NCBI GenBank assembly: GCA_963666465.1
Contig: OY762824.1
Coordinates: 5,518,001 to 5,582,000, forward strand
DNA length: 64,000 nucleotides
Direction of reading: 5' to 3'
From: VXYL01 sp963666465
GTDB lineage: Bacteria > Pseudomonadota > Gammaproteobacteria > Pseudomonadales > Azotimanducaceae
Below, piece after piece: positions 27,060 to 35,149 of the stretch (position 1 is its first letter; every line of letters starts with the position of its first letter). Below the pieces are notes generated by a model. That model did not search any database and was not told where the DNA came from. It saw only the letters and a list, made by a program, of their open reading frames with translations. The translations under genes were made by a program, and so were the position numbers.

Positions 27060-28421
27060 TCAATGTCCCGAGCCACGCACTCGAAACAGCCAAAGCAGCG
27101 CGCCCACCGCCGCCCACGCCACCACCATTCCCCACTCCTCGGGCCAGACCAGCGACGAAGGGCTGAACGGCAGGTAAAGGCACAGCAGCAGCGCCCCAAG
27201 CACGATCGCCGTGTATCCCACCAAGGTGCCGTGGCGGACGCGATACGGCCTTTCCATCTCCGGTGCGTTCCGCCGCAGCGCCAGGAACGCCACCGGCACG
27301 AACAGCCACGCCACCACCACGGCGAAGCTGCCGGCGTTCACCAGCCAGACCAGAATCGTGCGCCCGAACAGTGGCGAGATGCAGGAGGCAATGCCGAGGG
27401 CGAGGATGGCCACCCACGGCGTGTTGTAGCGCGGATGCAGCCGCGCAAACGCCGCCGGCAACGAGCCCGACTGCGCCAGTGCAAACATCAGCCGGCTGCC
27501 GCCGATGATGAAGGCGTTCCAGCTCGTGAGAATGCCGCCAACACCGCCGACGATGAGTGCAGCGCCCGCCCATTCGCTGCTCCAAAGCGCACTGGCGGCG
27601 TCCGCCGTCGCCATGGTACCGCCCAGCGCCTGTTGCGGCAGCGCGGTTCCCACGGCAAAGGAAATCGCGCCATACCAAAGCACCGCCATCGCCAGCGAAA
27701 GCACCAGCAGCACGCCGATGCGGCGTCGCGGCACCGCGATCTCCTCCGCCGACTGCGGCAGGACGTCGAAGCCCACCATCAGGCTCGGCACCATGATGAG
27801 CACGGTCAGGATGCCGGCCGCCGGCATGGCGATGAAAGGCTCCGCCGTTTCCATGCTGCCGAACGCGCCAGCGCCGACGAACAGCAGCAGCCCGCTCAGA
27901 AAGATGGCCGCCGTGACCACCGTCTGCACCACTGCGGCGGCGCGGATGCCGATGTAGTTGATCCCCGTCATCAACACCGCAGCGCCGACGCCGACGGCCA
28001 CGAACCCCACATCCACCGGCGCCCCGAACACTTCCCACAGCGCGCCCAGGCGGATGCCGGGCAGGAGATATTCCACCGCCGTCGGCAACGCCACCGACTC
28101 GAACACGCACACGGTGACATAGGCCATGAGGAGCGACCAGGTGCAGGCGAAGGACCAATTCGGCCCCAGCGCCGCATGGGTATAGACATGCTCGCCACCC
28201 GCCTGCGGCATCGCCGCGGCGAGTTCGGCATAGGTGAGGCCAATGAAGCCAATCACCACGCCGCCGGCCGCAAACGCGATCACCGTGCCGAGGCTGCCGG
28301 CGTTCTCCACCCACACCCCGGTGAGCAGCACCCAGCTCCAGCCGATCATGGCGCCGAACGAGAGCGCGAGCACCTCCCGCCCCTTCAAGACGCGCTCGAA
28401 ACGCCCTTCTCCCTCGCTCAC
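27060..28421 (-). CDS. APC-superfamily amino acid permease
   Basis: 453 aa from GTG 28421 (SEGEGRFERVLKGREVLALS). Twelve predicted helices with the APC signature in helix 1 (FGAMIGWSWVLLTGVWVENA) and GLTYAELAAAMPQAGGEHVY in helix 2-3, then IGGSRLMFALAQSGSLPAAF before helix 9. Inner-membrane amino acid/polyamine/organocation transport; substrate unknown. The frame extends upstream to 28526, but that N-terminus is Gly/Arg/Glu-rich low complexity and overlaps the divergent gene start, so the GTG is preferred. Divergent from the small gene at 28513. Confidence 0.88.
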   Translation of the reverse strand: MSEGEGRFERVLKGREVLALSFGAMIGWSWVLLTGVWVENAGSLGTVIAFAAGGVVIGFIGLTYAELAAAMPQAGGEHVYTHAALGPNWSFACTWSLLMAYVTVCVFESVALPTAVEYLLPGIRLGALWEVFGAPVDVGFVAVGVGAAVLMTGINYIGIRAAAVVQTVVTAAIFLSGLLLFVGAGAFGSMETAEPFIAMPAAGILTVLIMVPSLMVGFDVLPQSAEEIAVPRRRIGVLLVLSLAMAVLWYGAISFAVGTALPQQALGGTMATADAASALWSSEWAGAALIVGGVGGILTSWNAFIIGGSRLMFALAQSGSLPAAFARLHPRYNTPWVAILALGIASCISPLFGRTILVWLVNAGSFAVVVAWLFVPVAFLALRRNAPEMERPYRVRHGTLVGYTAIVLGALLLCLYLPFSPSSLVWPEEWGMVVAWAAVGALLWLFRVRGSGH

Positions 28422-28512
28422 TCCCCTCTCCCCCTCCCGTCCGCCACCTCGCCCCTGTTCCTTGCGGTTTGTCAGAATCCGCCCACCGCGGGAACGATTG
28501 TCAGGGAAGAAC

Positions 28513-28791
28513 TTGCCAAGCCACAACCAAGGGCCGCGCCGCTATCGCATCCCGCATCGGCACAAGGCCGTGGAAGTCGTCATCACGGAGGACGACGCGC
28601 TGGAGCTATACCTCGACGGCTGCCTGCGCAAGCGGCGGAAACCGGGGCCGGGCGATCCCCTCTATGTTTGGACCAACGTCGAACTGCATTGGGAAGAGCA
28701 CCACTACATCGAGGCTCGCTATTTCCGCAATGCCGGCGAACTCAAGGTGACGGTGAACGGCGATCCCTTGTTTGAGACTGATGTGGGGTAG
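28513..28791 (+). CDS. small conserved hypothetical protein (TTG start)
   Basis: 92 aa: PSHNQGPRRYRIPHRHKAV, EVVITEDDALELYLDGCLRK, RRKPGPGDPLYVWTNVELHW, EEHHYIEARYFRNAGELKVT, VNGDPLFETDVG. A compact alpha/beta-looking protein rich in charged and aromatic residues, no signal or membrane segment. TTG at 28513 follows AGGGAAG at suitable spacing; no ATG is available in frame near the conserved-looking start. I do not recognise the family. Divergent from the permease gene. Confidence 0.6.
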   Translation: MPSHNQGPRRYRIPHRHKAVEVVITEDDALELYLDGCLRKRRKPGPGDPLYVWTNVELHWEEHHYIEARYFRNAGELKVTVNGDPLFETDVG

Positions 28792-28916
28792 TTCCTGGGC
28801 TTGGCGAATGCAGGGTGGCCGTGCCCCCTTGATGGAAACATGCACAAAAAATATTGAATATCAATAGCTTTGACATAATTGGCGAATTCGAGGTACGGCA
28901 CCATCCATCAGTGATG

Positions 28917-29025
28917 GCGCCACTCCCGTCACTCCCCTCCGGGGGAGGGGTCGATGCGTTCCCTTCGGGCACGGCACCCTGCGGGCGCGGAGCCGGTCCT
29001 CCGGCTTCTTCGGACGGGAGCAGGC
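28917..29025. repeat. R5-type palindrome in the 274-bp gap 28792-29065
   Basis: CTCCCCTCCGGGGGAGGGGTCGATGCG..., with CCTTCGGGC, GCACCCTGCGGGCGC and GGCTTCTTCGGACGGGAG. The preceding 28840-28880 is notably AT-rich for this genome (AAAAAATATTGAATATCAAT), which could be a promoter region for the permease side or foreign DNA. No gene seen. Confidence 0.55.
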
Positions 29026-29065
29026 CGCCTCCAAGCCTTGCCTGCGGCCGATCACCCACCCCTGC

Positions 29066-29926
29066 CTACTCGAACGGCTTCTCTCCCTCGCACATCACCC
29101 GGTGCAGCCGCCGGGGCTGGTCGCCGTGGTCATAGACCGCCGCATGCATCGAGCAGCGGTTGTCCCACATCACGAAATCCCCCGGATGCCAGCGGTGGCG
29201 ATACATCGCGTGGTCGCGCATGGAGTGGCGGTAGAGGAAGTCGATCAGGTTGCGGCCCTCGGCGTCGGTCATGCCCTCCGCCGCCACGCAGCGCGCCGCG
29301 AACGTCACATACAGCGCCTTGCGGCCCGTGACCGGGTGCGTCCGCACCGCCGGATGCCACACCGGGTCCGGCACCTCCTCCGGCCGGTCCGTCCCGCTCA
29401 CCACGTGCTTGAAGCGCATCCCAACCAGCCACTTCTTCATCACCTCGGAGAGGCTGTCGTAGGCCATGTACTGGTTGCAGAACATGGTGTCGCCGCCGTG
29501 CTTCGGCACCTCCACCGCATAAAGCGTGGAGAACGACGGCGGCCTTTCGACGAAGCAGGTGTCGGTGTGGAAGCCGCCGGAGACCGGGTTGTCCACATCG
29601 CCCCGATCCGCCACCACATGCACGAAGTCCACCCCGGAACGCATGTCCACGCCAGGAGTCTTGGTGACGGCGCCGAAGCGGCTGACGAACGCCAGTTGCT
29701 CTTCGGGCGTCAGCGACTGCCCCGGAAACGCCCCGACGCAATACTCGCCAACCAACCGCCGCACGGTCTCGACATCGTCGTCCGACATGTCCTGAAGCCG
29801 CACCCCGGTGATCTCAACGCCGGTGTAGCCGGTCATCAGCTCGGCCTCGAGCGCCGATCCCTCGCCTGGCAACGACTCCGAGCCGTCCGCCGCTTCCGCG
29901 ACCTCCGTCACCACATCAAGACTCAT
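29066..29926 (-). CDS. TauD/TfdA-family Fe(II)/2-oxoglutarate dioxygenase
   Basis: 286 aa from ATG 29926 (MSLDVVTEVAEAADGS). The family's metal facial triad is visible: H-x-D in GGFHTDTCFVERPP and the distal His in MWDNRCSMHAAVYDH; the 2-oxoglutarate-binding Arg is in QPRRLHRVM. Other family blocks: GAFPGQSLTPEEQLAFVSRF, FSTLYAVEVPKHGGDTMFCN, HPAVRTHPVTGRKALYV. The enzyme oxidises a small organic compound (taurine, 2,4-D and similar in characterised relatives); the substrate here is unknown. Cytoplasmic. An ATG 24 bases further upstream is possible but the extension (MEGVWEVA) is not conserved-looking. Confidence 0.92.
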   Translation of the reverse strand: MSLDVVTEVAEAADGSESLPGEGSALEAELMTGYTGVEITGVRLQDMSDDDVETVRRLVGEYCVGAFPGQSLTPEEQLAFVSRFGAVTKTPGVDMRSGVDFVHVVADRGDVDNPVSGGFHTDTCFVERPPSFSTLYAVEVPKHGGDTMFCNQYMAYDSLSEVMKKWLVGMRFKHVVSGTDRPEEVPDPVWHPAVRTHPVTGRKALYVTFAARCVAAEGMTDAEGRNLIDFLYRHSMRDHAMYRHRWHPGDFVMWDNRCSMHAAVYDHGDQPRRLHRVMCEGEKPFE

Positions 29927-30052
29927 CGCGACCTCCCACACGCCTTCCACCAGCCACCCGATACTGCCACACCACGCCCGTCCAGACAGCCGCCCCGAAT
30001 CAGGTGTAAAACTTGAATAACCAATTTTTCACATTCACAAGAGCCGTTGCCA

Positions 30053-30571
30053 ATGCCGATCCATGACATGGTACTTGCCACGGCGCAGCGCATCTGTGCA
30101 CGGCGTCCTGACGGGATATTCCGCTTGGCGGAGATCGTCACCGCCTTGCCGAATCTGAACGAACGCTCCGTGCGGACGCACGTGGCGAGTCGTTGCTGCG
30201 TCGATGCGCCGAAGCATCATGTCCACCGCTGGCCGTATTTCGAGCGGGCCGGGCGAGGCCAATACCGCATTTGTGAGGCCTACCGACTCGTCGAGGAGCC
30301 ATTGCTCTCCTCCGAAGGCGAACCGGGCACCGAACCACACGCGCCCGTGCGGGACATGATCCACGCCGTGATCGTCGAGAGCGAAGGTCTCTACGTCGCC
30401 GAGTGCCTCGAGTTCCCCATCGTCAGCTAGGGAGCGACCGTGGACAGCGCCTTGCAGAATCTGCGCGAGGCGATCGCGCTTTACTTCGAAGGAGAGGATC
30501 CAACCCCGCTCGGTATCCGATCGTCGCCGCGACTGTCCGTGAGCCTGGAGACGACCGTGGCAACGTTTTGA
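30053..30571 (+). pseudogene. hicB: DUF7669-like domain fused to HicB antitoxin, interrupted by TAG
   Basis: Residues 1-75 (IHDMVLATAQRICARRPDGI, RLAEIVTALPNLNERSVRTH, HHVHRWPYFERAGRGQYRI) form a small winged-helix-like domain, followed by HicB: MIHAVIVESEGLYVAECLEF and PIVS. A TAG at 30428-30430 stands where HicB proteins have Gln (PIVS-Q-GATV). Beyond it the frame continues perfectly as GATVDSALQNLREAIALYFE to TGA 30569-30571, which overlaps the hicA start. One C-to-T change (CAG to TAG) thus separates this from an intact ~172-aa antitoxin. The product as it stands is 125 aa and lacks the conserved C-terminal half of HicB. Confidence 0.78.
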
Positions 30572-30827
30572 TGCCCCGCCTGCGACGGCTGTCCTCTCGC
30601 CAGATCATCAAGGCCTTGGGCGGTTTCGGCTTCGAGGTGGAGTCGATGAAGGGGCGCCACGCGAAGCTGGCGCGCGTGACGGACGCAGGCAAGCGGCAGG
30701 CAAGCGCGAGATCCTGGTCGTGCCTGTCCACGACTCGCTGCCCATCGGGACGGTCTCGGCAATCTACCGTCAGGCCAGCCGGTTCGTCCCCCAGCAAGAC
30801 CTCCGCGCCGAGTTCTTCACGGAATAG
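30571..30827 (+). pseudogene. hicA: HicA toxin, frameshifted by an 11-bp tandem duplication
   Basis: MPRLRRLSSRQIIKALGGFG, FEVESMKGRHAKLARVTDAG is a HicA mRNA interferase N-terminus with its His in GRHAK. At 30684-30705 GCAGGCAAGCG is present twice in tandem; removing one copy restores KREILVVPVHDSLPIGTVSA and the C-terminus IYRQASRFVPQQDLRAEFFT to TAG 30827. With the duplication the frame changes and the protein is garbled. Together with the nonsense codon in hicB, the module looks inactivated. The toxin lesion would allow the antitoxin to be lost safely. Confidence 0.8.
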
Positions 30828-30870
30828 CTCGCTCGATGGGGTTTCGTATGACCGACGCATGCGTCGGCCG

Positions 30871-31939
30871 CTAGCCCTTGAGCCGACCCAACACATCCTC
30901 CGCGAACCCCACCGCCGCGGCGTGCGCCTCGGGATCGGCAGCCGCGAAGTTCGGCCCCATCACGGCAAACTTCTCGATGCCGAGTTCCGCGAGGCCCGCC
31001 AGCCGCTCCGCGCAGTAGGCCCCCTCTCCAACGACGGCATAACCGTCGATGAACTCGTCCGTCAGCGCCGTCGTCTGCTGGCCTCCCTGGCGACCGTGGG
31101 CTTTCATGTCGTAGCGATCGTGGATCTTGTGCAGCACGTCTGCCTGCTGTTCGTCCGCAGGGCCGGACACCTCGCCATACATCACCGAGAAGCGGGCGAA
31201 GAGCCCGGTGGAGGCGCGCCCGAGTTCCCGTCCCTTGGCCGCATCCGCGTGGCAGACGACATTCACATAGGCTCCAAACCCCAGCGAATCCGGATCGCGG
31301 CCAGCCTTCTCTGCGGCCTCGCGAGCCGTGGCAATGCCCCAGGCGATGCGCTTGGGATCGGCCCCCACCGCCAGCATCACCCGATCCGCATGGCGCGCGG
31401 CGATGCCGATGGCACGCGGCCCGGTCACGGCAGCCTCCACGGGCACCTTCGGGCCATCGTCCACCCAATTGATCGAACTCCCCGCCGGCGCATGGGCAAG
31501 GCCAAGGCGCTCTGCCGGCGGCGCGGCTTCGTCGGCAATCTCCATGCGCTCGAAGGGTATTTCCTCGCCGCGCAGATACGCCTGCAAAGTTGGCGAGATA
31601 GCGCTCGAACCAGCCAAGCCGCGCCGGCGCCCGCCCCAGGTGCGCCAGCGCACTGTCGCCCCGACCGATGCCCAGCACCATCCGCCCCTTTGACAGCCGC
31701 TGCACCGACAGGGCCGACGAGGCGGTCACGGCCGCGTGGCGAGTGACGGGATTCGTCACCGAAGTCTCAAGCCCCAACCGCTCCGTCGCGGTGGCGGCCA
31801 AGGCAAGGCATACATATGGATCGCCGGACAGATTCTGCGAATCCACCACCAGCATCCCGTCCCAGCCCCGCGCCTCAGCCTCCCGCGCAAACGCCGCACT
31901 GCGCCCAGGCGCAGCCACCGTAGCTGTCCAGAACTCCAT
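30871..31939 (-). CDS. LLM-class F420/FMN-dependent oxidoreductase (one apparent frameshift)
   Basis: From ATG 31939: MEFWTATVAAPGRSAAFARE, EARGWDGMLVVDSQNLSGDP, LALAATATERLGLETSVTNP, LSKGRMVLGIGRGDSALAHL, GWFERYLAN. Near 31589 the reading shifts; the rest is LQAYLRGEEIPFERMEIADE, VDDGPKVPVEAAVTGPRAIG, MLAVGADPKRIAWGIATARE and so on to 30871. Dropping one T from a TTT run (AACTTTGCAG) joins them exactly as YLANLQAYLRG, about 355 aa. This is the TIM-barrel luciferase-like family. The shift has the form expected from homopolymer miscalling. Confidence 0.82.
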
Positions 31940-32295
31940 TGACTTCGCCCCGACCCTGCATGGCACGCAAGCATCGGCGCGACGCGCGTACTCTGTCAAT
32001 CGACTGGCGACCAACGTCCCACAAAGCCGGCCCCGATTGCGCGGCGCCGAGTCCCTGACTCTCGCGCACGCGCCACGGCCCGAGCCCAACGCGCTCGGTT
32101 GCCAAGGCATGGGGCCCTCGTTTGAGGGGCCTTTGCGCCCCTCTTGAAAACGGTAAAGAGGAACACAGGGATGGACCTTGACGCCGGGGGCGAGACTTCC
32201 GATGGGTCCCGGCACGCCGATCCTTGCCGCGTTGCGCCCGGTCACCGTAAGGAATCCAGCTTCGTCGGAAGACACGGCGAACGTGCTGCGTGACG
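31940..32295. other. Gene-free stretch before tRNA-Arg
   Basis: No reading frame with family-like sequence on either strand. It includes a stem GAGGGGC...GCCCCTC at 32116-32138, in the context TTTGAGGGGCC and GCGCCCCTCTTGAAAAC. This could be a factor-independent terminator, although a clear U-tract is lacking. Confidence 0.5.
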
Positions 32296-32372
32296 TGGCG
32301 CCCCGAGAAGGATTCGAACCTTCGACCTGCCCCTTAGGAGGGGGCCGCGCTATCCAGCTGTGCCATCGGGGC
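32296..32372 (-). tRNA. tRNA-Arg (anticodon CCT)
   Basis: Minus strand: acceptor stem GCCCCGA pairing with TCGGGGC, D-arm with AGCTGGATAGC, anticodon arm GCCCC-CTCCTAA-GGGGC giving anticodon CCT, a short variable loop, T-arm GAAGG-TTCGAAT-CCTTC, discriminator G and encoded CCA (32296-32298). 77 nt. Confidence 0.95.
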
Positions 32373-32528
32373 GTGGGGGCATTGTGCGCCACCGGACCAT
32401 GTCGCTTCAACCAATCCGGGGGGGCCAGCAGTCGCGAAGTGACCACCGACACGCCCGTCAGAGCGCGCTGGTAACGCATTACAATGGTCTGCCGTCGTCA
32501 CGCCACATCCCGTTTTTCGGAGGAAGCC

Positions 32529-33185
32529 ATGCTCAGCATCAACAGCGAAGTGCCGAACTTCAGCGCCCAAACCACCCAAGGCGAAATCCAGTTCCATGAC
32601 TGGATTGGCGACGGCTGGGCCATCCTGTTTTCGCACCCGAAGGACTTCACGCCGGTTTGCACCACCGAGCTCGGCTACATGGCTGGCCTGGCGGACGATT
32701 TTGCCGAGCGTGGCTGCAAGATCATTGGCCTTTCGGTGGACCCCGTGTCGAGCCACAGCGAGTGGCTGAAGGACATCGAGGAGACGCAGGGCAACGCCGT
32801 CACCTATCCGCTGATTGGCGATCCCGACCTCACCATCGCCAAGGCGTTCAACATGCTCCCCGCCGACGCGGGGGATTCGTCTGAAGGCCGCACGCCGGTG
32901 GACAACGCCACCGTGCGCTCGGTGTTCGTGATCGGCCCCGACAAGCGCGTCAAGGCGATGCTCACCTATCCCATGAGCACGGGCCGCAACTTCGACGAGG
33001 TGCTGCGCCTGCTCGACAGCTGTCAACTCACCGCCACCCATCAGGTGGCGACGCCGGTGAACTGGAAGCACGGGGATGACGTGATCATCGTTCCGGCGGT
33101 GTCGGACGAGGAGGCGAAGGAGCGGTACCCGGACGGGTGGCAGGCGCCGAAGCCTTACATCAGGATCGTTCCGCAGCCGCAGTAG
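32529..33185 (+). CDS. 1-Cys peroxiredoxin (Prx6 family)
   Basis: 218 aa. Reduces hydrogen peroxide, organic and phospholipid hydroperoxides in the cytoplasm. The peroxidatic Cys is in FSHPKDFTPVCTTELGYMAG; the family Arg is in ATVRSVFVIGPDKRVKAML; the Prx6-specific long C-terminal part is present (TPVNWKHGDDVIIVPAVSDE, RYPDGWQAPKPYIRIVPQPQ). There is no second (resolving) Cys in the C-terminal region, consistent with the 1-Cys type. ATG 32529 follows GGAGGAAG at good spacing. Separated from tRNA-Arg by 156 bp. Confidence 0.94.
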   Translation: MLSINSEVPNFSAQTTQGEIQFHDWIGDGWAILFSHPKDFTPVCTTELGYMAGLADDFAERGCKIIGLSVDPVSSHSEWLKDIEETQGNAVTYPLIGDPDLTIAKAFNMLPADAGDSSEGRTPVDNATVRSVFVIGPDKRVKAMLTYPMSTGRNFDEVLRLLDSCQLTATHQVATPVNWKHGDDVIIVPAVSDEEAKERYPDGWQAPKPYIRIVPQPQ

Positions 33186-33221
33186 CAGCCGCAGCAATAG
33201 TTGGGGCGTACGCCACCCACC

Positions 33222-34424
33222 TCACAAGATCAGCTTTTCGCTCCGGAAGCGGCGCACCGTGAGCCACACCAGCACTGCGGCCACGGCGGCGGTGCTGGCG
33301 ACGGACGCGACGATGTGCAGGGGGTCGAGGGCTTCCGCGCGCAGGATGTCGCTCAGCAGCAGGTGTTGCGACAGCGCCGGCACCAGCATCAGCGGCACGG
33401 AATCCTGCATCGGGCGGAGCGCTGCGAACACGACGGGCAGGGTGGGTGCGATCATGGCGATGCTGGTATAGGTCTGCGCCTCGCGGAACGAGCGCGTCAG
33501 CGAGGCGGCGGCCACCATCAAGGCGGCGGCCATTGTCGCAAAGGGAAACACCAACAGGAATATCTGCACGGCCACCACCATGCCGAAGTTCGCGGTCATG
33601 CCCATTTCACCGAGCGGCAGGAGCTGCACGGCAACGGCAAACGAGGTGACTGTGATCGCCAGCGACGCCGTCATCACCACGAGCGTCGCCAGCACCTTCG
33701 CCAGCACCAGCGTCTCGCGCATGACGGGCATGGCCAGGAGCGGCTCCAGCGAGCCACGTTCGCGTTCACCGGCGGTGATGTCCACGGCGATCTGCGAGCC
33801 ACCGATGAGCACAGCGAAAAGCACGAAATAGCCGACGATTCCAAGCAGCAGGTAGGCACGACGGGACGGCGTGGACACGTCGTCCCGCAAAACCGCCAGC
33901 GGTGCCCCCGCGGTTGGATGAATGCCCCGCAGTTGCAGGCGGATGCCCCCCACCATCGCGCTCCATGCCCCCAGCGCTCCCTGCACCCGGTTCGCTTCCG
34001 GTCGGGCGCGGGTGCTCGAACTGTCGGCGACGACCCACACCCGCGCCGCCCGTCCGGCCGCCAGCGCCTCGGCGAAGTCCGCGGCCACCACGATGCCCAC
34101 GGCGACCTCGCCACTGCGCACCGCTTGCCGCAGCGCTTCGTGCCGCGCCGTCTGATCGCCCTGGTCCGCGAACGCTTCGGCATCGACGTCGATCAGGCTC
34201 TGGCGCAGGTGCGCCACCAGATTCGGGGTGCGTTCCGCGCCGATGGCGGGGATTTCGATCGCCGCAGCCACATCGTCAATTGCCTGATGCATCGTGAAGG
34301 CGGTGATGCCGACGAACAGGAACGGGCCGAGCAGCGGTGCCACGAGCAGCGTCATCGCCAGCGCCCGCCACTCGCGCGTGCCCTCCAGCAACTCCTTGCG
34401 CAGCACCACGAGGAAGCCGTTCAA
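33222..34424 (-). CDS. ABC-2-type exporter permease (NatB-like)
   Basis: 400 aa from TTG 34424, whose TTGA overlaps the ATPase stop. One N-terminal helix (ALAMTLLVAPLLGPFLFVGI), a large extracytoplasmic domain (IEIPAIGAERTPNLVAHLRQ ... VWVVADSSSTRARPEANRVQ), then five to six C-terminal helices with GERERGSLEPLLAMPVMRET. This last motif is the coupling region of ABC-2/NatB permeases. Characterised NatB works with NatA in Na+ or K+ export; the substrate here is not certain. Last gene of a four-gene minus-strand run. Confidence 0.88.
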   Translation of the reverse strand: MNGFLVVLRKELLEGTREWRALAMTLLVAPLLGPFLFVGITAFTMHQAIDDVAAAIEIPAIGAERTPNLVAHLRQSLIDVDAEAFADQGDQTARHEALRQAVRSGEVAVGIVVAADFAEALAAGRAARVWVVADSSSTRARPEANRVQGALGAWSAMVGGIRLQLRGIHPTAGAPLAVLRDDVSTPSRRAYLLLGIVGYFVLFAVLIGGSQIAVDITAGERERGSLEPLLAMPVMRETLVLAKVLATLVVMTASLAITVTSFAVAVQLLPLGEMGMTANFGMVVAVQIFLLVFPFATMAAALMVAAASLTRSFREAQTYTSIAMIAPTLPVVFAALRPMQDSVPLMLVPALSQHLLLSDILRAEALDPLHIVASVASTAAVAAVLVWLTVRRFRSEKLIL

Positions 34425-35149
34425 TCGGTGTCCTCCAGGTCCACCGCGGCCAGAAAGGCGTCCTCGAGATCGTCCTTGCCGGTGGCGATGCGAATGTCGT
34501 GCACCGTGCCGGTGACCGCCACGTGGCCCCGGCTGATGATGACGATCTGGTCGCACAGCGCCGCCACCTCCTGCATCACGTGGCTCGAGAACAGCACGCA
34601 GCAACCGGCGTCGCGGCGTTCGAGAATCACGTGCCGCAGCGCCCGTGTGGTGAGCACATCGAGGCCGTTGGTGGGTTCGTCGAGAATCAGGATGCTGGGA
34701 TCGTGCACCATGCAGCGCGCCAGCGACACGCGGATGTGCTGGCCTTGGGAGAAGCCGCGGGCGCGGCGGTCGGCGATCTGTTCGAGGTAGAGCTGCTCGA
34801 TCACGCGGTCGATGCGCGCCTCGGCGGTGGCGCCCGTGAGACCTTGCAGCGCGGCGTAGTAGGCGATGTTCTCCCGCGCCGTCATGTTTCCATAGACGCT
34901 CGAGCCGTGCGGCAACACGCCGATGCGGCGGCGCGCTTCGAGCGGATCCTTGCGTGCGTCCACGCCGTCGATCTGCACTTCGCCCTGGTCTGCCTGCAGC
35001 ACCGTGGCAAGTATCCGCAACGTGGTGGACTTGCCGGCGCCGTTGGGGCCGAGCAGGCCCGTGATGCGCCCTTTCGGCGCCACGAAGCTGACGCCCTCGA
35101 CCGCTTGCACGTCGCCAAAGCGCTTGCTGAGGCCGGTCACTTCGATCAT
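34421..35149 (-). CDS. ABC transporter ATP-binding protein (NatA-like)
   Basis: 242 aa. Walker A LLGPNGAGKSTTLRILA, Q-loop region RIGVLPHGSSVYGNMTAREN (His in place of the usual Gln), signature FSQGQHIRVSLAR (a variant of LSGGQ), Walker B ILILDEPTNGLDVLTTRALR and H-loop CVLFSSHVMQEV. The FSQG signature is typical of NatA-type ATPases. Start ATG 35149 overlaps the hydrolase stop (ATGA) and its stop overlaps the permease start, so three genes are translationally coupled. Confidence 0.92.
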   Translation of the reverse strand: MIEVTGLSKRFGDVQAVEGVSFVAPKGRITGLLGPNGAGKSTTLRILATVLQADQGEVQIDGVDARKDPLEARRRIGVLPHGSSVYGNMTARENIAYYAALQGLTGATAEARIDRVIEQLYLEQIADRRARGFSQGQHIRVSLARCMVHDPSILILDEPTNGLDVLTTRALRHVILERRDAGCCVLFSSHVMQEVAALCDQIVIISRGHVAVTGTVHDIRIATGKDDLEDAFLAAVDLEDTD

